Positions 1 through 5,888 of a stretch of 6,165 nucleotides of DNA are shown piece after piece. Source of the stretch: Candidatus Bathyarchaeota archaeon. Lineage in GTDB: Archaea > Thermoproteota > Bathyarchaeia > 40CM-2-53-6 > FEN-987. Positions within the stretch are counted from its first letter, which is position 1. Each line of letters opens with the position of its first letter. Made by a program: the position numbers and the translations under genes. The DNA is taken from NCBI GenBank assembly GCA_003152955.1, contig PMBQ01000407.1, positions 1 to 6,165 on the forward strand, in the 5' to 3' direction. The notes under the pieces are model-generated. The model made no database searches and was not told where the DNA came from. It saw only the letters and a list, made by a program, of their open reading frames with translations.

Positions 1-69
1 CCCATTAACGAGCTCGCTTTCCTTGAACGCTATGGTGAAGCTGTCGACCCACAACGGATGGGAGCCTAG
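1..69 (+). CDS. C-terminal end of an unidentified protein (5' truncated)
   Basis: Frame 1 is open from the window edge to a TAG stop at 67-69 and encodes 22 residues that begin PINELAFLERYG and end QRMGA. Codon choice looks normal and the residue mix suggests a helical tail, so this is probably the true end of a gene that starts outside the window. The PxNE-plus-helix pattern faintly recalls the end of ketopantoate reductases, but 22 residues are too few to assign a family and I do not claim one. The next gene starts 83 bp downstream on the same strand. Confidence 0.5.
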   Translation, partial: PINELAFLERYGEAVDPQRMGA

Positions 70-152
70 ACTAGAACCGGTCAAGTCCCACGATTGTTAG
101 GTGAGTTCAAAGCAAAGCTTCGCCGATCTCATGAATCACTGAGATTTTCCAA

Positions 153-611
153 TTGCCCCTCTCAAAAATCGAACTCAAGGCTTTGCTAGACGAACCACGG
201 TTAGCACACCTAGCAACCTCATCAAGAAAAGGCAACACTCGCGTAACCCCAATCTGGTACGTATACGATGATGGCATCTTTTACTTCACAACGCGTCTTG
301 GTCGATTGAAAGGCAAGCAGATTCAGAAGAATCCCACAGTGGCCTTGAGCATAGCCACCGACGAACGCCCGTATCGGGCTGTGTGTGCTTTCAGCAAGGC
401 AAGTGTCGTTACGGGTAATCGCGAAAAGTGGTTGGAGAGAATTTCCTTCAGATATGGGAAGGATGAGGGCAAGAGTTGGTTGGCACACGCCCTAATGCAG
501 CCTGACAGAGTCGTTATGATGATCAAACCGGAACGTGTTCTTAGCTGGCATTATGGGCGCGGGGACTCTTCGCGGCAGGATGAAGGCAGATCCATGGCAA
601 CAGTCATCTGA
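153..611 (+). CDS. PPOX-class (split beta-barrel) F420/FMN-binding protein
   Basis: This 152-residue protein fits the pyridoxamine 5'-phosphate oxidase-like split-barrel superfamily, most likely the F420-binding FDOR-B-type group of soluble deazaflavin- or flavin-dependent oxidoreductases. Family-like features in order are: an N-terminal helix ending in AHLATSSRKGNTRVTPIWY (residues 18-36, the first barrel strands), YFTTRLGRLKGKQIQKNP (44-61, the basic cofactor-phosphate region), VALSI (63-67), PYRAV (73-77), and a C-terminal strand around RVLSWHYG (128-135). The length is usual for the family. The start is TTG at 153: an in-frame TGA lies at 132-134 and no ATG or GTG lies between, and the encoded PLSKIELKALLDEP is a normal family N-terminus. 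No strong Shine-Dalgarno sequence is visible. The substrate and the choice between F420 and FMN cannot be read from the sequence. The gene converges on the methyltransferase, with only 6 bp between the stop codons. Confidence 0.85.
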   Translation: MPLSKIELKALLDEPRLAHLATSSRKGNTRVTPIWYVYDDGIFYFTTRLGRLKGKQIQKNPTVALSIATDERPYRAVCAFSKASVVTGNREKWLERISFRYGKDEGKSWLAHALMQPDRVVMMIKPERVLSWHYGRGDSSRQDEGRSMATVI

Positions 612-617
612 TAGAAG

Positions 618-2324
618 TCACGGTCTGTGCTGATTGAGGTAAGATCTCCGCCTTGTTTCAGTCATTGCCTCCCGTAACTGTTTGAAATAGGGTTCATGTT
701 CACTCATTTTGGCCTCAAGGAATTTCACTGCTTCTTTGCAGGCGCGCTGGTCCAATTGGGCATGCTTGGCGAGGAAGGGGATTAGTATTCGGTAAGACTT
801 TTCCCTGATCTCCGATTCTGTTATTCGACCTTCCGATGCTTTCCTGGTCACAGCAGTAAGTTCTCGCTCTATTTTGTTCAGGTCACGGTTAGTCGTGCTT
901 GACCTGATTCCTGATCTCCCTCCTTTTTGAAATGTGAAGATGAAATCTCCCACGAAAGCTCCTATCTGCATAGCATGGAAAGTCGTTTCGTAGTGACTAA
1001 TGGGTTTCTGATAGAGAAGTCCGTTGGGAAGGAGTCTGAGACCGGCTCGTGATGCTGCAGTGATGAAGCTCGAAACTACTCCCACATCTTTACTGTTGAA
1101 AGTGGAGACGAGATACCGATCTTGTTTGAGAACGCGATAGCATTCCTTAAAGACCGTGTACAGGAGCATCTCGTAGTCTTGCAGAGTTTTTCGCTGAGTT
1201 TTGTTGATTATCGTTTCGTTCTGCTTCTCAATGATCTTACCCCTACTCATCCAAACGAACCAAAAGTCAGCCAACTCGCCATAGTTCACGTTCCCCCCGT
1301 ACGGCGGATCGGTTATGATAGTATCAATGCTGCTGTTCGGCAACGGAAGCTGAGTGGCGCTTCCTGTCAATAGGAGGTAGGAAGCTTTGTTGTTGATGAT
1401 GTCGCTGAAATCTCTCGCTTTTCTGCCCACCGTTCCAATGTTCTCATTGCTGTACTTCTTTCCTCTAAGCACAGCAGCGGTGCGTCGTTCGAAAGTCTTC
1501 CACACATTAATTTCGAGGCTCTTCGAATATATCCAGTAGGCGTGCATCGCCCAACCTTCTACGATATGGCCACGAAGGTGAGATTGGCGGCTGGCCCACT
1601 TCAGCGAGCTACTAAACGTGAACTTCAGGAACTCTCTAGCCTCGTTGTTCTCCATTCTTTCAATCTCATTCAACAATAGCGCAAGTGCCAGCAGATTCCT
1701 ACGCGTAAATAGCTCGTGGAAAAAGCTGATTCCACGATTCAGAAGCGAGTTGGTCTTGTCGCCGCGGGGAATACGAGTCTTAGGAAACCATAGTCTTCTT
1801 TGTAGGACGTCTGAACTAAAGTTCTTCTCGATTTTCATCGTCAGGCGCATGTCTTCTCGATCAGAGAACTTCTCGCGACTAGCATCGCAGGTGGGACAAT
1901 CGTATTTTAGCCGGACAATTTGCCCCGTCCGTTCGTCCCACTCAATCCAGTCGGCTATTGCTGTGGCGCCGCAATTGGTGCATTTGGTTGAGTAAAGCCG
2001 TGTGATCTCTGGCTTGGTTTTCCTGCCAATTTCAAGGAAGGCCTGTCTGAGGGCATCGAGGTCTATGGGTTTGCTCTGCATGTCGGTGACATAAGTTGCC
2101 AGAGGATTGACGTCAACTCCCACGACCTTTCTTTTCAGCCTCAGCGACTCTATCACTGTCACACCCCCTCCGCAGAAAGGATCCAGGACAATTTCGCCTG
2201 GTGCCGAGTAATGCGAAATGAGCTCACTGAAGACATTCCATGGTCTACGAGCGAAGTACTTGTGCATCGTGTATGCTGCAGTATGCGGCCTTGCTTCTAC
2301 AGTCTTGTTGAACGGGGTTTTCAA
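618..2324 (-). CDS. Solitary DNA methyltransferase (N6-A/N4-C type) with internal zinc ribbon
   Basis: This 568-residue protein is a probable amino-methyltransferase that transfers a methyl group from S-adenosylmethionine to adenine N6 or cytosine N4 in DNA. Visible motifs are: HKYFARRPWNVF (residues 21-32, motif X-like), LDPFCGGGVT (47-56, SAM-binding motif I), VDVNP (70-74, motif II acid), and TDPPYGGNVNYGELADFW (338-355, catalytic motif IV of the DPPY form). A helix at 383-400 (YEMLLYTVFKECYRVLK) and the segment STFNSKDVG (407-415) resemble later core motifs. Between motifs I and IV lies an insert of about 270 residues that includes a four-cysteine zinc ribbon (C115, C118, C143, C146), probably part of target recognition. 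The order X-I-insert-IV resembles the alpha class. The architecture matches COG0863/COG1743-like 'DNA modification methylase' proteins. The C-terminal 100 residues are charged and helical. The start is TTG: an in-frame stop (2361-2363) lies upstream with no ATG or GTG between, and the next ATG (residue 20) would trim the motif-X lead-in. No restriction enzyme is adjacent, so its role may be epigenetic or defence-related. Confidence 0.88.
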   Translation of the reverse strand: MKTPFNKTVEARPHTAAYTMHKYFARRPWNVFSELISHYSAPGEIVLDPFCGGGVTVIESLRLKRKVVGVDVNPLATYVTDMQSKPIDLDALRQAFLEIGRKTKPEITRLYSTKCTNCGATAIADWIEWDERTGQIVRLKYDCPTCDASREKFSDREDMRLTMKIEKNFSSDVLQRRLWFPKTRIPRGDKTNSLLNRGISFFHELFTRRNLLALALLLNEIERMENNEAREFLKFTFSSSLKWASRQSHLRGHIVEGWAMHAYWIYSKSLEINVWKTFERRTAAVLRGKKYSNENIGTVGRKARDFSDIINNKASYLLLTGSATQLPLPNSSIDTIITDPPYGGNVNYGELADFWFVWMSRGKIIEKQNETIINKTQRKTLQDYEMLLYTVFKECYRVLKQDRYLVSTFNSKDVGVVSSFITAASRAGLRLLPNGLLYQKPISHYETTFHAMQIGAFVGDFIFTFQKGGRSGIRSSTTNRDLNKIERELTAVTRKASEGRITESEIREKSYRILIPFLAKHAQLDQRACKEAVKFLEAKMSEHEPYFKQLREAMTETRRRSYLNQHRP

Positions 2325-2370
2325 AAGTCTACGTTCCAGATCTAGCTCTTCGTGACAATACTAGTCAGTG

Positions 2371-2377
2371 AATAAAG
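2371..2377 (-). promoter_or_regulatory. Candidate TATA box for the methyltransferase gene
   Basis: On the minus strand the sequence reads CTTTATT. An archaeal TATA box here would place transcription start near 2347 and give a leader of roughly 20-25 nt before the TTG codon at 2324. This rests on spacing and AT-richness only. Confidence 0.25.
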
Positions 2378-2648
2378 AAGTTCCGCGCAACATCAGGCAT
2401 GAACCGCTCAGCATAAACTGCAACTCCTATAATCATTCCCACGTCATGTTCCGTTGACTTATTTCAAAGATTAGATGCTCCAAAATCCGAAGTTGTGGCA
2501 TACTTTGCCAATTGCGCAGGAATCATGATAAAACCTGGTCCTATCCCTAATTGTGAAGATGTCCTGAATCTGGCCAACCGCAGAAATGGTTGTCTATACA
2601 GAATCCTCAAACTGTTCCTCTTGGTCTCTAGCTTTTGCGTGTGACCCA

Positions 2649-2658
2649 AATCTTAAAC
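2649..2658 (+). promoter_or_regulatory. Candidate TATA box for the Nudix gene
   Basis: The AT-rich segment AATCTTAAAC lies about 30-38 bp upstream of the GTG start at 2687. With usual archaeal spacing, transcription would begin within a few bases of the start codon, giving a near-leaderless mRNA. That would fit the lack of a properly spaced Shine-Dalgarno sequence. This is inference from position only. Confidence 0.3.
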
Positions 2659-2686
2659 TTCGAGTCGGCAACAGTGTTCGTGGAGT

Positions 2687-3199
2687 GTGAAGAATGTGAT
2701 TCAGAAAGCAATGTTCATGGAAGGTCACGTGCCGAAAGGTGGCACGTGTCTCTCCTCCTTCTTGGTTCTCAAAGGGAAGGACGGGATTCTGGTCGGTAAG
2801 ATGACGAAGCCTGAGGTATGGGTTGAGAGATTCTTTATGGGTGAAAAGTTCGCGCCGATATACGCTTCCTCGAACAAGTGGCTCATCCCTGCTTCACATC
2901 TGAAATATGGCGAGAAACCTGAAGACGCAGCGACGCGCATCTTGGTCGAGCAGGTGGGGCTTACGAAGTGCAAGTTGTCGCTCCTTGAGATACAATCGCA
3001 TCTGTCACAAGATCCGAAGGATCCTGATGTCGCCCACTGGGATGTCTGCTTTGTATACGGTGGAACATTGAGGAAAAAGCCTCAGACGCCTGAGTGGTTC
3101 TCGGAACTGAAATTTGTGAGGGCTCGCGAACTCGCGAGTGAGGACTTCACGCGTGGACATGGCGATGTGCTCCGCGAACTTGGCGTGATCAAAAGGTAA
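2687..3199 (+). CDS. Nudix-fold protein with degenerate Nudix box
   Basis: This 170-residue protein fits the Nudix hydrolase fold. The segment from G75 to L92 (GEKPEDAATRILVEQVGL) lines up with the end of the Nudix box, normally G-x5-E-x7-R-E-U-x-E-E-x-G-U. Only G75, R84, E88, G91 and L92 keep the pattern. The RE glutamate is I85, the second glutamate of EE is Q89, and the leading Gly-Gly and first Glu positions are occupied by PASHLKY (68-74). Most metal-binding acids are therefore missing, and a normal MutT-type diphosphatase is unlikely. Other acids (E76, E79, D80) or a binding-only role are possible. Before the box, KWLIPAS (64-70) is a normal Nudix entry strand; after it, AHWDVCFVYGG (116-126) is a later core strand. 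The GTG start at 2687 is the first after an in-frame TAA (2654-2656). GGAG at 2682-2685 is too close for that start but is 10 nt from the GTG at 2696; ATG at 2711 or 2717 is also possible. Confidence 0.78.
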   Translation: MKNVIQKAMFMEGHVPKGGTCLSSFLVLKGKDGILVGKMTKPEVWVERFFMGEKFAPIYASSNKWLIPASHLKYGEKPEDAATRILVEQVGLTKCKLSLLEIQSHLSQDPKDPDVAHWDVCFVYGGTLRKKPQTPEWFSELKFVRARELASEDFTRGHGDVLRELGVIKR

Positions 3200-3204
3200 G
3201 CCCC

Positions 3205-3223
3205 TGGCTCGTCAGCCGAGCTG
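3205..3223 (+). terminator. Hairpin just after the Nudix gene
   Basis: Bases 3205-3211 (TGGCTCG) pair with 3217-3223 (CGAGCTG) across a 5-nt loop, giving five Watson-Crick pairs and two outer G-U pairs in RNA. It starts 6 nt after the Nudix stop. No T-run follows, so it may be a 3'-end processing or stability element rather than a terminator. Confidence 0.3.
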
Positions 3224-3320
3224 CAGTGCCTTCGATGTGTAGCTTGAGCTATGACGAGGTTCAGTTATGGTTAGTCGCTAAATTCTGCTTTCTCCTAATG
3301 CTCTCCTCGGTGAGAGTGCT

Positions 3321-3576
3321 ATGAAGATAGAGATCGTGTCCACTGTTCATCTTGCCAAGTGGTCAATGACGAATGCGAGCTGGCCACCAACCCACAGGAG
3401 ACCTATCCCAGGTTGGCCGGATTCTCCTCGCATGCCGTTCTCAATGTAGAGAAAGCGTTGAAACAGCGTGTGGAGCTGGTGGACACAGTTTCCTGACAAA
3501 GCAAGAGAATTTTGAGTGGCTTCCGGAATACAAAGGCGATTTGGAAGAAAAGTTGGTTGCTGTTCCAGAAAACTGA
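3321..3576 (+). pseudogene. Possible frameshifted gene remnant, family unknown
   Basis: No intact gene is convincing between 3200 and 3749, but three plus-strand frames contain protein-like pieces in succession. ATG 3321 opens MKIEIVSTVHLAKW. A different frame then gives VNDECELATNPQETYPRLAG and onward (3362-3493), ending VELVDTVS before TGA 3494-3496. The third frame continues with FLTKQENFEWLPEYKGDLEE (from 3490) to a TGA at 3574-3576. The joins at about 3360 and about 3490 would each need a small indel. A short intact alternative is the 45-codon frame from GTG 3359 to TGA 3496. A 5-bp hairpin (CTCTC 3301-3305 with GAGAG 3312-3316) precedes the ATG. I cannot name a family. The case rests on codon character and may be wrong. 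Confidence 0.25.
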
Positions 3577-3737
3577 GGCACTAGGGTCAATTCTATGATG
3601 TTTCGTTCCGGATGATTTTCTTCACCGTTTCGCAGCCTCTTGTTGAGAGTGTGATTAACTGCGCGCGTGATTGACAGATGTTTTCCTATACTTTTTTCCC
3701 AGTTTGTTATTTCTTCACAGCAGAAAAATGTGGCAGG

Positions 3738-3742
3738 GGTGG
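3738..3742 (+). promoter_or_regulatory. Ribosome binding site of the small membrane protein
   Basis: GGTGG ends 7 nt before the ATG at 3750 and matches part of the archaeal anti-Shine-Dalgarno complement (GGAGGTGATC). It supports this start codon. Further upstream the T-rich segment CCTATACTTTTTT (3685-3697) might be a promoter element, but that is weak. Confidence 0.45.
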
Positions 3743-3749
3743 ACGGTAA

Positions 3750-4118
3750 ATGCAAGTTGCCCAACTTAGGCATGCGATAGATTTGCTAGTCTATCTCTCA
3801 GTGGCCCTTGGATTGGCCCTTTTGCCTCAACTACATGCCTTGGTTCCGGCTTGGCTCTTTTACTCTGTTCTCGCAGGTTGTTTTGCATATCTCCTTGTTG
3901 CAATCGGCGTGGCCACAGATCACGAGCTTGCTTACCCGCTGGAATTTGTGCTCTCCATCTTGACACTGACCGTATCTCTTCCACAGCCAGAACACTACTC
4001 GTTTGCGAGCGAGGGAATGTGGCTCGCGACGTTCACATTCGCGATGGGCTCAGTGTTACAAGCAGCTCTTTTGATCCTTATACCGATCTATTTGATCAAG
4101 CGCAAGGCCGCCAGTTGA
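3750..4118 (+). CDS. Small four-helix integral membrane protein, unknown function
   Basis: This 122-residue, very hydrophobic protein has four predicted membrane segments at about residues 11-29, 33-53, 61-77 and 91-115. The C-terminus is short and basic (IKRKAAS), suggesting a cytoplasmic tail. The first loop is very short, and a more polar loop (PQPEHYSFASEG, 78-89) lies between helices 3 and 4. No enzyme motif or metal-binding cluster is visible, and I do not recognise a family. The ATG start is supported by a spaced GGTGG. It stands alone: about 550 bp of gene-poor DNA lies before it and 330 bp lies between it and the next gene. An overlapping minus-strand frame (3773-3441) begins inside it and is probably spurious. 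Confidence 0.7.
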   Translation: MQVAQLRHAIDLLVYLSVALGLALLPQLHALVPAWLFYSVLAGCFAYLLVAIGVATDHELAYPLEFVLSILTLTVSLPQPEHYSFASEGMWLATFTFAMGSVLQAALLILIPIYLIKRKAAS

Positions 4119-4208
4119 GTCAAAGACACGATCATTCGTAGGCTTCGAGATTAGTCAGTAAGCCTGCCATTCACGGTTCGTAGGTGGTAATCTAAAATCA
4201 ACTTAGCA

Positions 4209-4234
4209 GTAACGTGTTGTCCCCATGACGTTAC
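4209..4234. repeat. Inverted repeat (7-bp perfect arms)
   Basis: GTAACGT (4209-4215) is perfectly complementary to ACGTTAC (4228-4234) across a 12-nt spacer. It lies between the small membrane protein and the tRNA-like fragment. It could be a protein-binding palindrome or an RNA hairpin. No T-run follows, so it is not an obvious terminator. Confidence 0.4.
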
Positions 4235-4239
4235 ACCTT

Positions 4240-4257
4240 CCCGCCCCTCAACGCGGG
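4240..4257. repeat. GC-rich hairpin next to the tRNA fragment
   Basis: CCCGC (4240-4244) pairs with GCGGG (4253-4257) over an 8-nt loop. It sits 5 bp after the preceding inverted repeat and 10 bp before the CCA end of the tRNA-like fragment. On the minus strand it would lie just downstream of that fragment. Confidence 0.35.
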
Positions 4258-4267
4258 TAGGAAATCT

Positions 4268-4295
4268 TGGTCCGGGGAAGGAGATTTGAACCCCA
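4268..4295 (-). other. tRNA 3'-end remnant (T-arm, acceptor strand and CCA), tRNA-Tyr-like
   Basis: Read on the minus strand, this begins with a T-stem and loop (TGGGG, loop TTCAAAT, CTCCT), then a 7-nt acceptor strand TCCCCGG, then A73 and CCA, in exact canonical spacing. One T-stem pair is a T-T mismatch and one is G-U. The matching 5' half is absent: no CCGGGGA occurs upstream on the minus strand, and no anticodon stem forms. The end G72-A73, which implies C1, is the identity pattern known for archaeal tRNA-Tyr. A UGUA lies further 5', but its spacing is about 3 nt short. The best reading is a tRNA fragment such as integrase-generated elements leave at tRNA genes. A split-tRNA 3' half or a chance match is possible. 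Confidence 0.45.
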
Positions 4296-4305
4296 ATTTA
4301 CTGGT
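4283..4305. repeat. 23-bp direct repeat, copy 1
   Basis: This segment is 21/23 identical to 5888-5910, in the same orientation, with the invariant core AACCCCAATTTAC. The two differences are G/C at position 6 and T/C at position 20. Copy 1 overlaps the T-arm of the tRNA-like fragment and lies about 143 bp upstream of the GTG start of the surface protein. Confidence 0.65.
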
Positions 4306-4361
4306 ACAAATAATTAGCCTATGAATCGTTGGATACTGTCGCTTAGCCTACCGTCATCATT

Positions 4362-4369
4362 TCTATATG
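4362..4369 (+). promoter_or_regulatory. Candidate TATA box for the surface-protein gene
   Basis: TCTATATG is the best TATA-like segment upstream of the surface-protein gene. With usual archaeal spacing it would start transcription near 4392 and give a leader of about 55 nt to GTG 4448. This would exclude the ATG at 4367, which lies inside the element, as the start codon. Confidence 0.35.
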
Positions 4370-4434
4370 CCAACTTTTTTATGGTTCGCACAGCAATGTT
4401 TGCCTACAGTAAATTCTGGTGAAAACTTGCACAA

Positions 4435-4439
4435 GAGGA
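4435..4439 (+). promoter_or_regulatory. Ribosome binding site that fixes the surface-protein start
   Basis: GAGGA ends 8 nt before GTG 4448, a good Shine-Dalgarno match and spacing. Nothing comparable precedes the longer in-frame ATG at 4367. It therefore supports the shorter start, which also puts the signal peptide at the very N-terminus. Confidence 0.55.
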
Positions 4440-4447
4440 CAATCTTA

Positions 4448-5833
4448 GTGAAGATCACCATATTGCTGAGTCTAATGATGTTCGCAACGCAACTTTCAAA
4501 CGCTGGTGCTGCTTCTCCCTCACTCGTGCCTGGAACTTGGTGGACCTTTAAGGGAAGCTATCAGCAGTCTTATTCTGGAACGGGCGGCCAGGGTCAGGCC
4601 TCGTACACGGAGACAGGGAATTATACAGATAGTTTTCTCGTCAGAAGCATCGATTCCAGCACTATGGCGATCCGTATGCAGATCAATGGCGCCTATTCAT
4701 GCATTGCTCAAGGAACCTTCGCTGGCCTATCGTGTGGCCCCCCGAATGGCGGGACTTTCGCCGAAACAAGAGAATGGACGATATACACCAGTACTCTTCT
4801 AGTTGCGTCATTCACTAGAAACGGACAAGCGGAGACGCAGGCGGTAGGGCACCCAGTTTGGCTCATTCAGAATCCCTCCAAGTTGACTGACGGGGGGAAA
4901 ACTCCATTTTCGTGGTGCGTGCCCACAAGCGACGCGAAGGGCTGCTCTACAACCGATGTTCAAGCCTCAGTCTCCACACAACAGGTAAACCTGAAAGGCA
5001 ACATGGCCAAAGTCTGGGTCGTAGCATATGCGGGTCAAACGATAGGAAACTATCAAAACAGTGAAGGTGCGTATTCGACAGGTCCAGAGACGGACAGCTG
5101 GCAGTACGACCCAGTTTATGGCATCTTTCTCGGCGGATCGCTTAATCAAAAATTCAATGGAACTCAGACTGGAGGGGCAGGTACCTGGACAGAAATCTAT
5201 TCAGAGAATGACCAGTTCGTGGACAGCAGCCTAACCTTCACAGCTACAGCAACCATAAACCTCGCACCCTCCGCTAACCTTTACATCACGGTGGATGGGG
5301 TCAAATACGCTTCGAGCCAATTGCCGAAAACCTTCAGTTGGTTCATCGGGTCCACGCACACTTTGGCCCTCGATTCCAATATCCAAGGGAGTAGTGGCGT
5401 GCGATATGTGTTCGTTCAATGGAACGACGGGTCAGCGCAGAACTCTCGCAGCTTGGTTGTGACACAAGACACCACGTTGACTGCTACTTACAAAACGCAG
5501 TATCAGCTGACTGTAGTTTCCGATGTTGGCAATCCTCTGGGGACAGGTTGGTACGATGCAGGCACTCAAGCAACTTTCTCAGTGGCATCTCCTCAACCCG
5601 GGGCAGGGCTCATGGGAACTCTCGGCGGCAAAACCATATTCCAAAGATGGAGCGGCGATTCGAATGCAGTCTCGCCGTCGGCTACAATTACCATGGATGG
5701 ACCAAAGACCATCACTGCGACTTGGGCTGCAGACAACACTCAACCCTACGCAGTACTCGGCGGCATAGCAGCAGCCCTCGTAATAGTAGCGGCGTTAGTC
5801 ATCTTCATGAGACGTAAGAAAACCCGCGCCTAA
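4448..5833 (+). CDS. Secreted, C-terminally membrane-anchored surface protein with tandem beta repeats
   Basis: With the GTG start this is a 461-residue extracellular protein. Residues 1-22 form a Sec signal peptide: a lysine, then ITILLSLMMFATQL, then a likely AxA cleavage site in SNAGAAS. Residues 25-260 form a polar, Gly/Ser/Thr-rich domain with many aromatics and four cysteines (85, 96, 157, 166) that could form disulfides; I do not recognise its family. Residues 264-428 hold two related beta units of about 80 residues, ending DTTLTATY (341-348) and PKTITATW (419-426), each with an FxxW motif (FVQWNDG 322-328, FQRWSGD 398-404). They resemble the InlB-B-repeat-like modules common in archaeal surface proteins. 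The second unit has the typical TGWYDAG (366-372). One membrane helix (about 433-454) and a basic MRRKKTRA tail anchor the protein with its bulk outside the cell. A longer in-frame start (ATG 4367, 488 residues) would put 27 polar residues ahead of the signal and lacks a ribosome site. The role may be adhesion or envelope structure; the ligand is unknown. Confidence 0.82.
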   Translation: MKITILLSLMMFATQLSNAGAASPSLVPGTWWTFKGSYQQSYSGTGGQGQASYTETGNYTDSFLVRSIDSSTMAIRMQINGAYSCIAQGTFAGLSCGPPNGGTFAETREWTIYTSTLLVASFTRNGQAETQAVGHPVWLIQNPSKLTDGGKTPFSWCVPTSDAKGCSTTDVQASVSTQQVNLKGNMAKVWVVAYAGQTIGNYQNSEGAYSTGPETDSWQYDPVYGIFLGGSLNQKFNGTQTGGAGTWTEIYSENDQFVDSSLTFTATATINLAPSANLYITVDGVKYASSQLPKTFSWFIGSTHTLALDSNIQGSSGVRYVFVQWNDGSAQNSRSLVVTQDTTLTATYKTQYQLTVVSDVGNPLGTGWYDAGTQATFSVASPQPGAGLMGTLGGKTIFQRWSGDSNAVSPSATITMDGPKTITATWAADNTQPYAVLGGIAAALVIVAALVIFMRRKKTRA

Positions 5834-5844
5834 CTCCAATACAG

Positions 5845-5888
5845 CCCTATTTTTCTCATGTTCAACTGAATCTAGTAGAGCAATAGGG
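5845..5888 (+). terminator. Oligo-T and inverted repeat downstream of the surface-protein gene
   Basis: A five-T run (5850-5854) 17 nt after the stop could serve as an archaeal oligo-T terminator. CCCTATT (5845-5851) is also perfectly complementary to AATAGGG (5882-5888) over a 30-nt spacer, and the second arm ends on the first base of repeat copy 2. Either element alone is weak. Confidence 0.3.

Larger units (their letters stand above)
2325..2686. other. Gene-poor divergent intergenic region
   Basis: This 362-bp stretch separates the methyltransferase (-) from the Nudix gene (+) and should carry both promoters. It holds only short open frames. One on the plus strand (ATG 2525 to TGA 2642-2644, 39 codons) and one on the minus strand (TTG 2649 to 2464) have no ribosome-binding site and no recognisable family. 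I see no RNA gene, no tandem repeat and no strong hairpin here. Confidence 0.5.

Noticed and set aside
1618..1995. 125-codon plus-strand frame inside the methyltransferase
   Set aside because: It is antisense to a gene with clear catalytic motifs and has no independent support.
2525..2644. 39-codon plus-strand frame in the same gap, open further upstream to 2417
   Set aside because: It has no ribosome site and ends just before the Nudix promoter region. The composition is not convincing and no family is recognised.
2464..2649. 61-codon minus-strand frame in the gap before the Nudix gene
   Set aside because: It has a TTG start, no ribosome site and no recognisable protein character, and it sits in a probable promoter region.
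3441..3773. 110-codon minus-strand frame
   Set aside because: It overlaps the start of the better-supported membrane protein and the possible gene remnant, and it reads as a low-quality antisense frame.
4268..4366. Complete tRNA-Tyr gene on the minus strand
   Set aside because: No 5' acceptor strand (CCGGGGA), D-arm or anticodon stem can be found. A UGUA is present, but the spacing to the T-stem is about 3 nt short.
4448..5833. Insertion sequence or transposon bounded by the 23-bp direct repeats
   Set aside because: The enclosed gene is a surface protein, not a transposase, and no terminal inverted repeats are seen. Mobility remains only a hypothesis.
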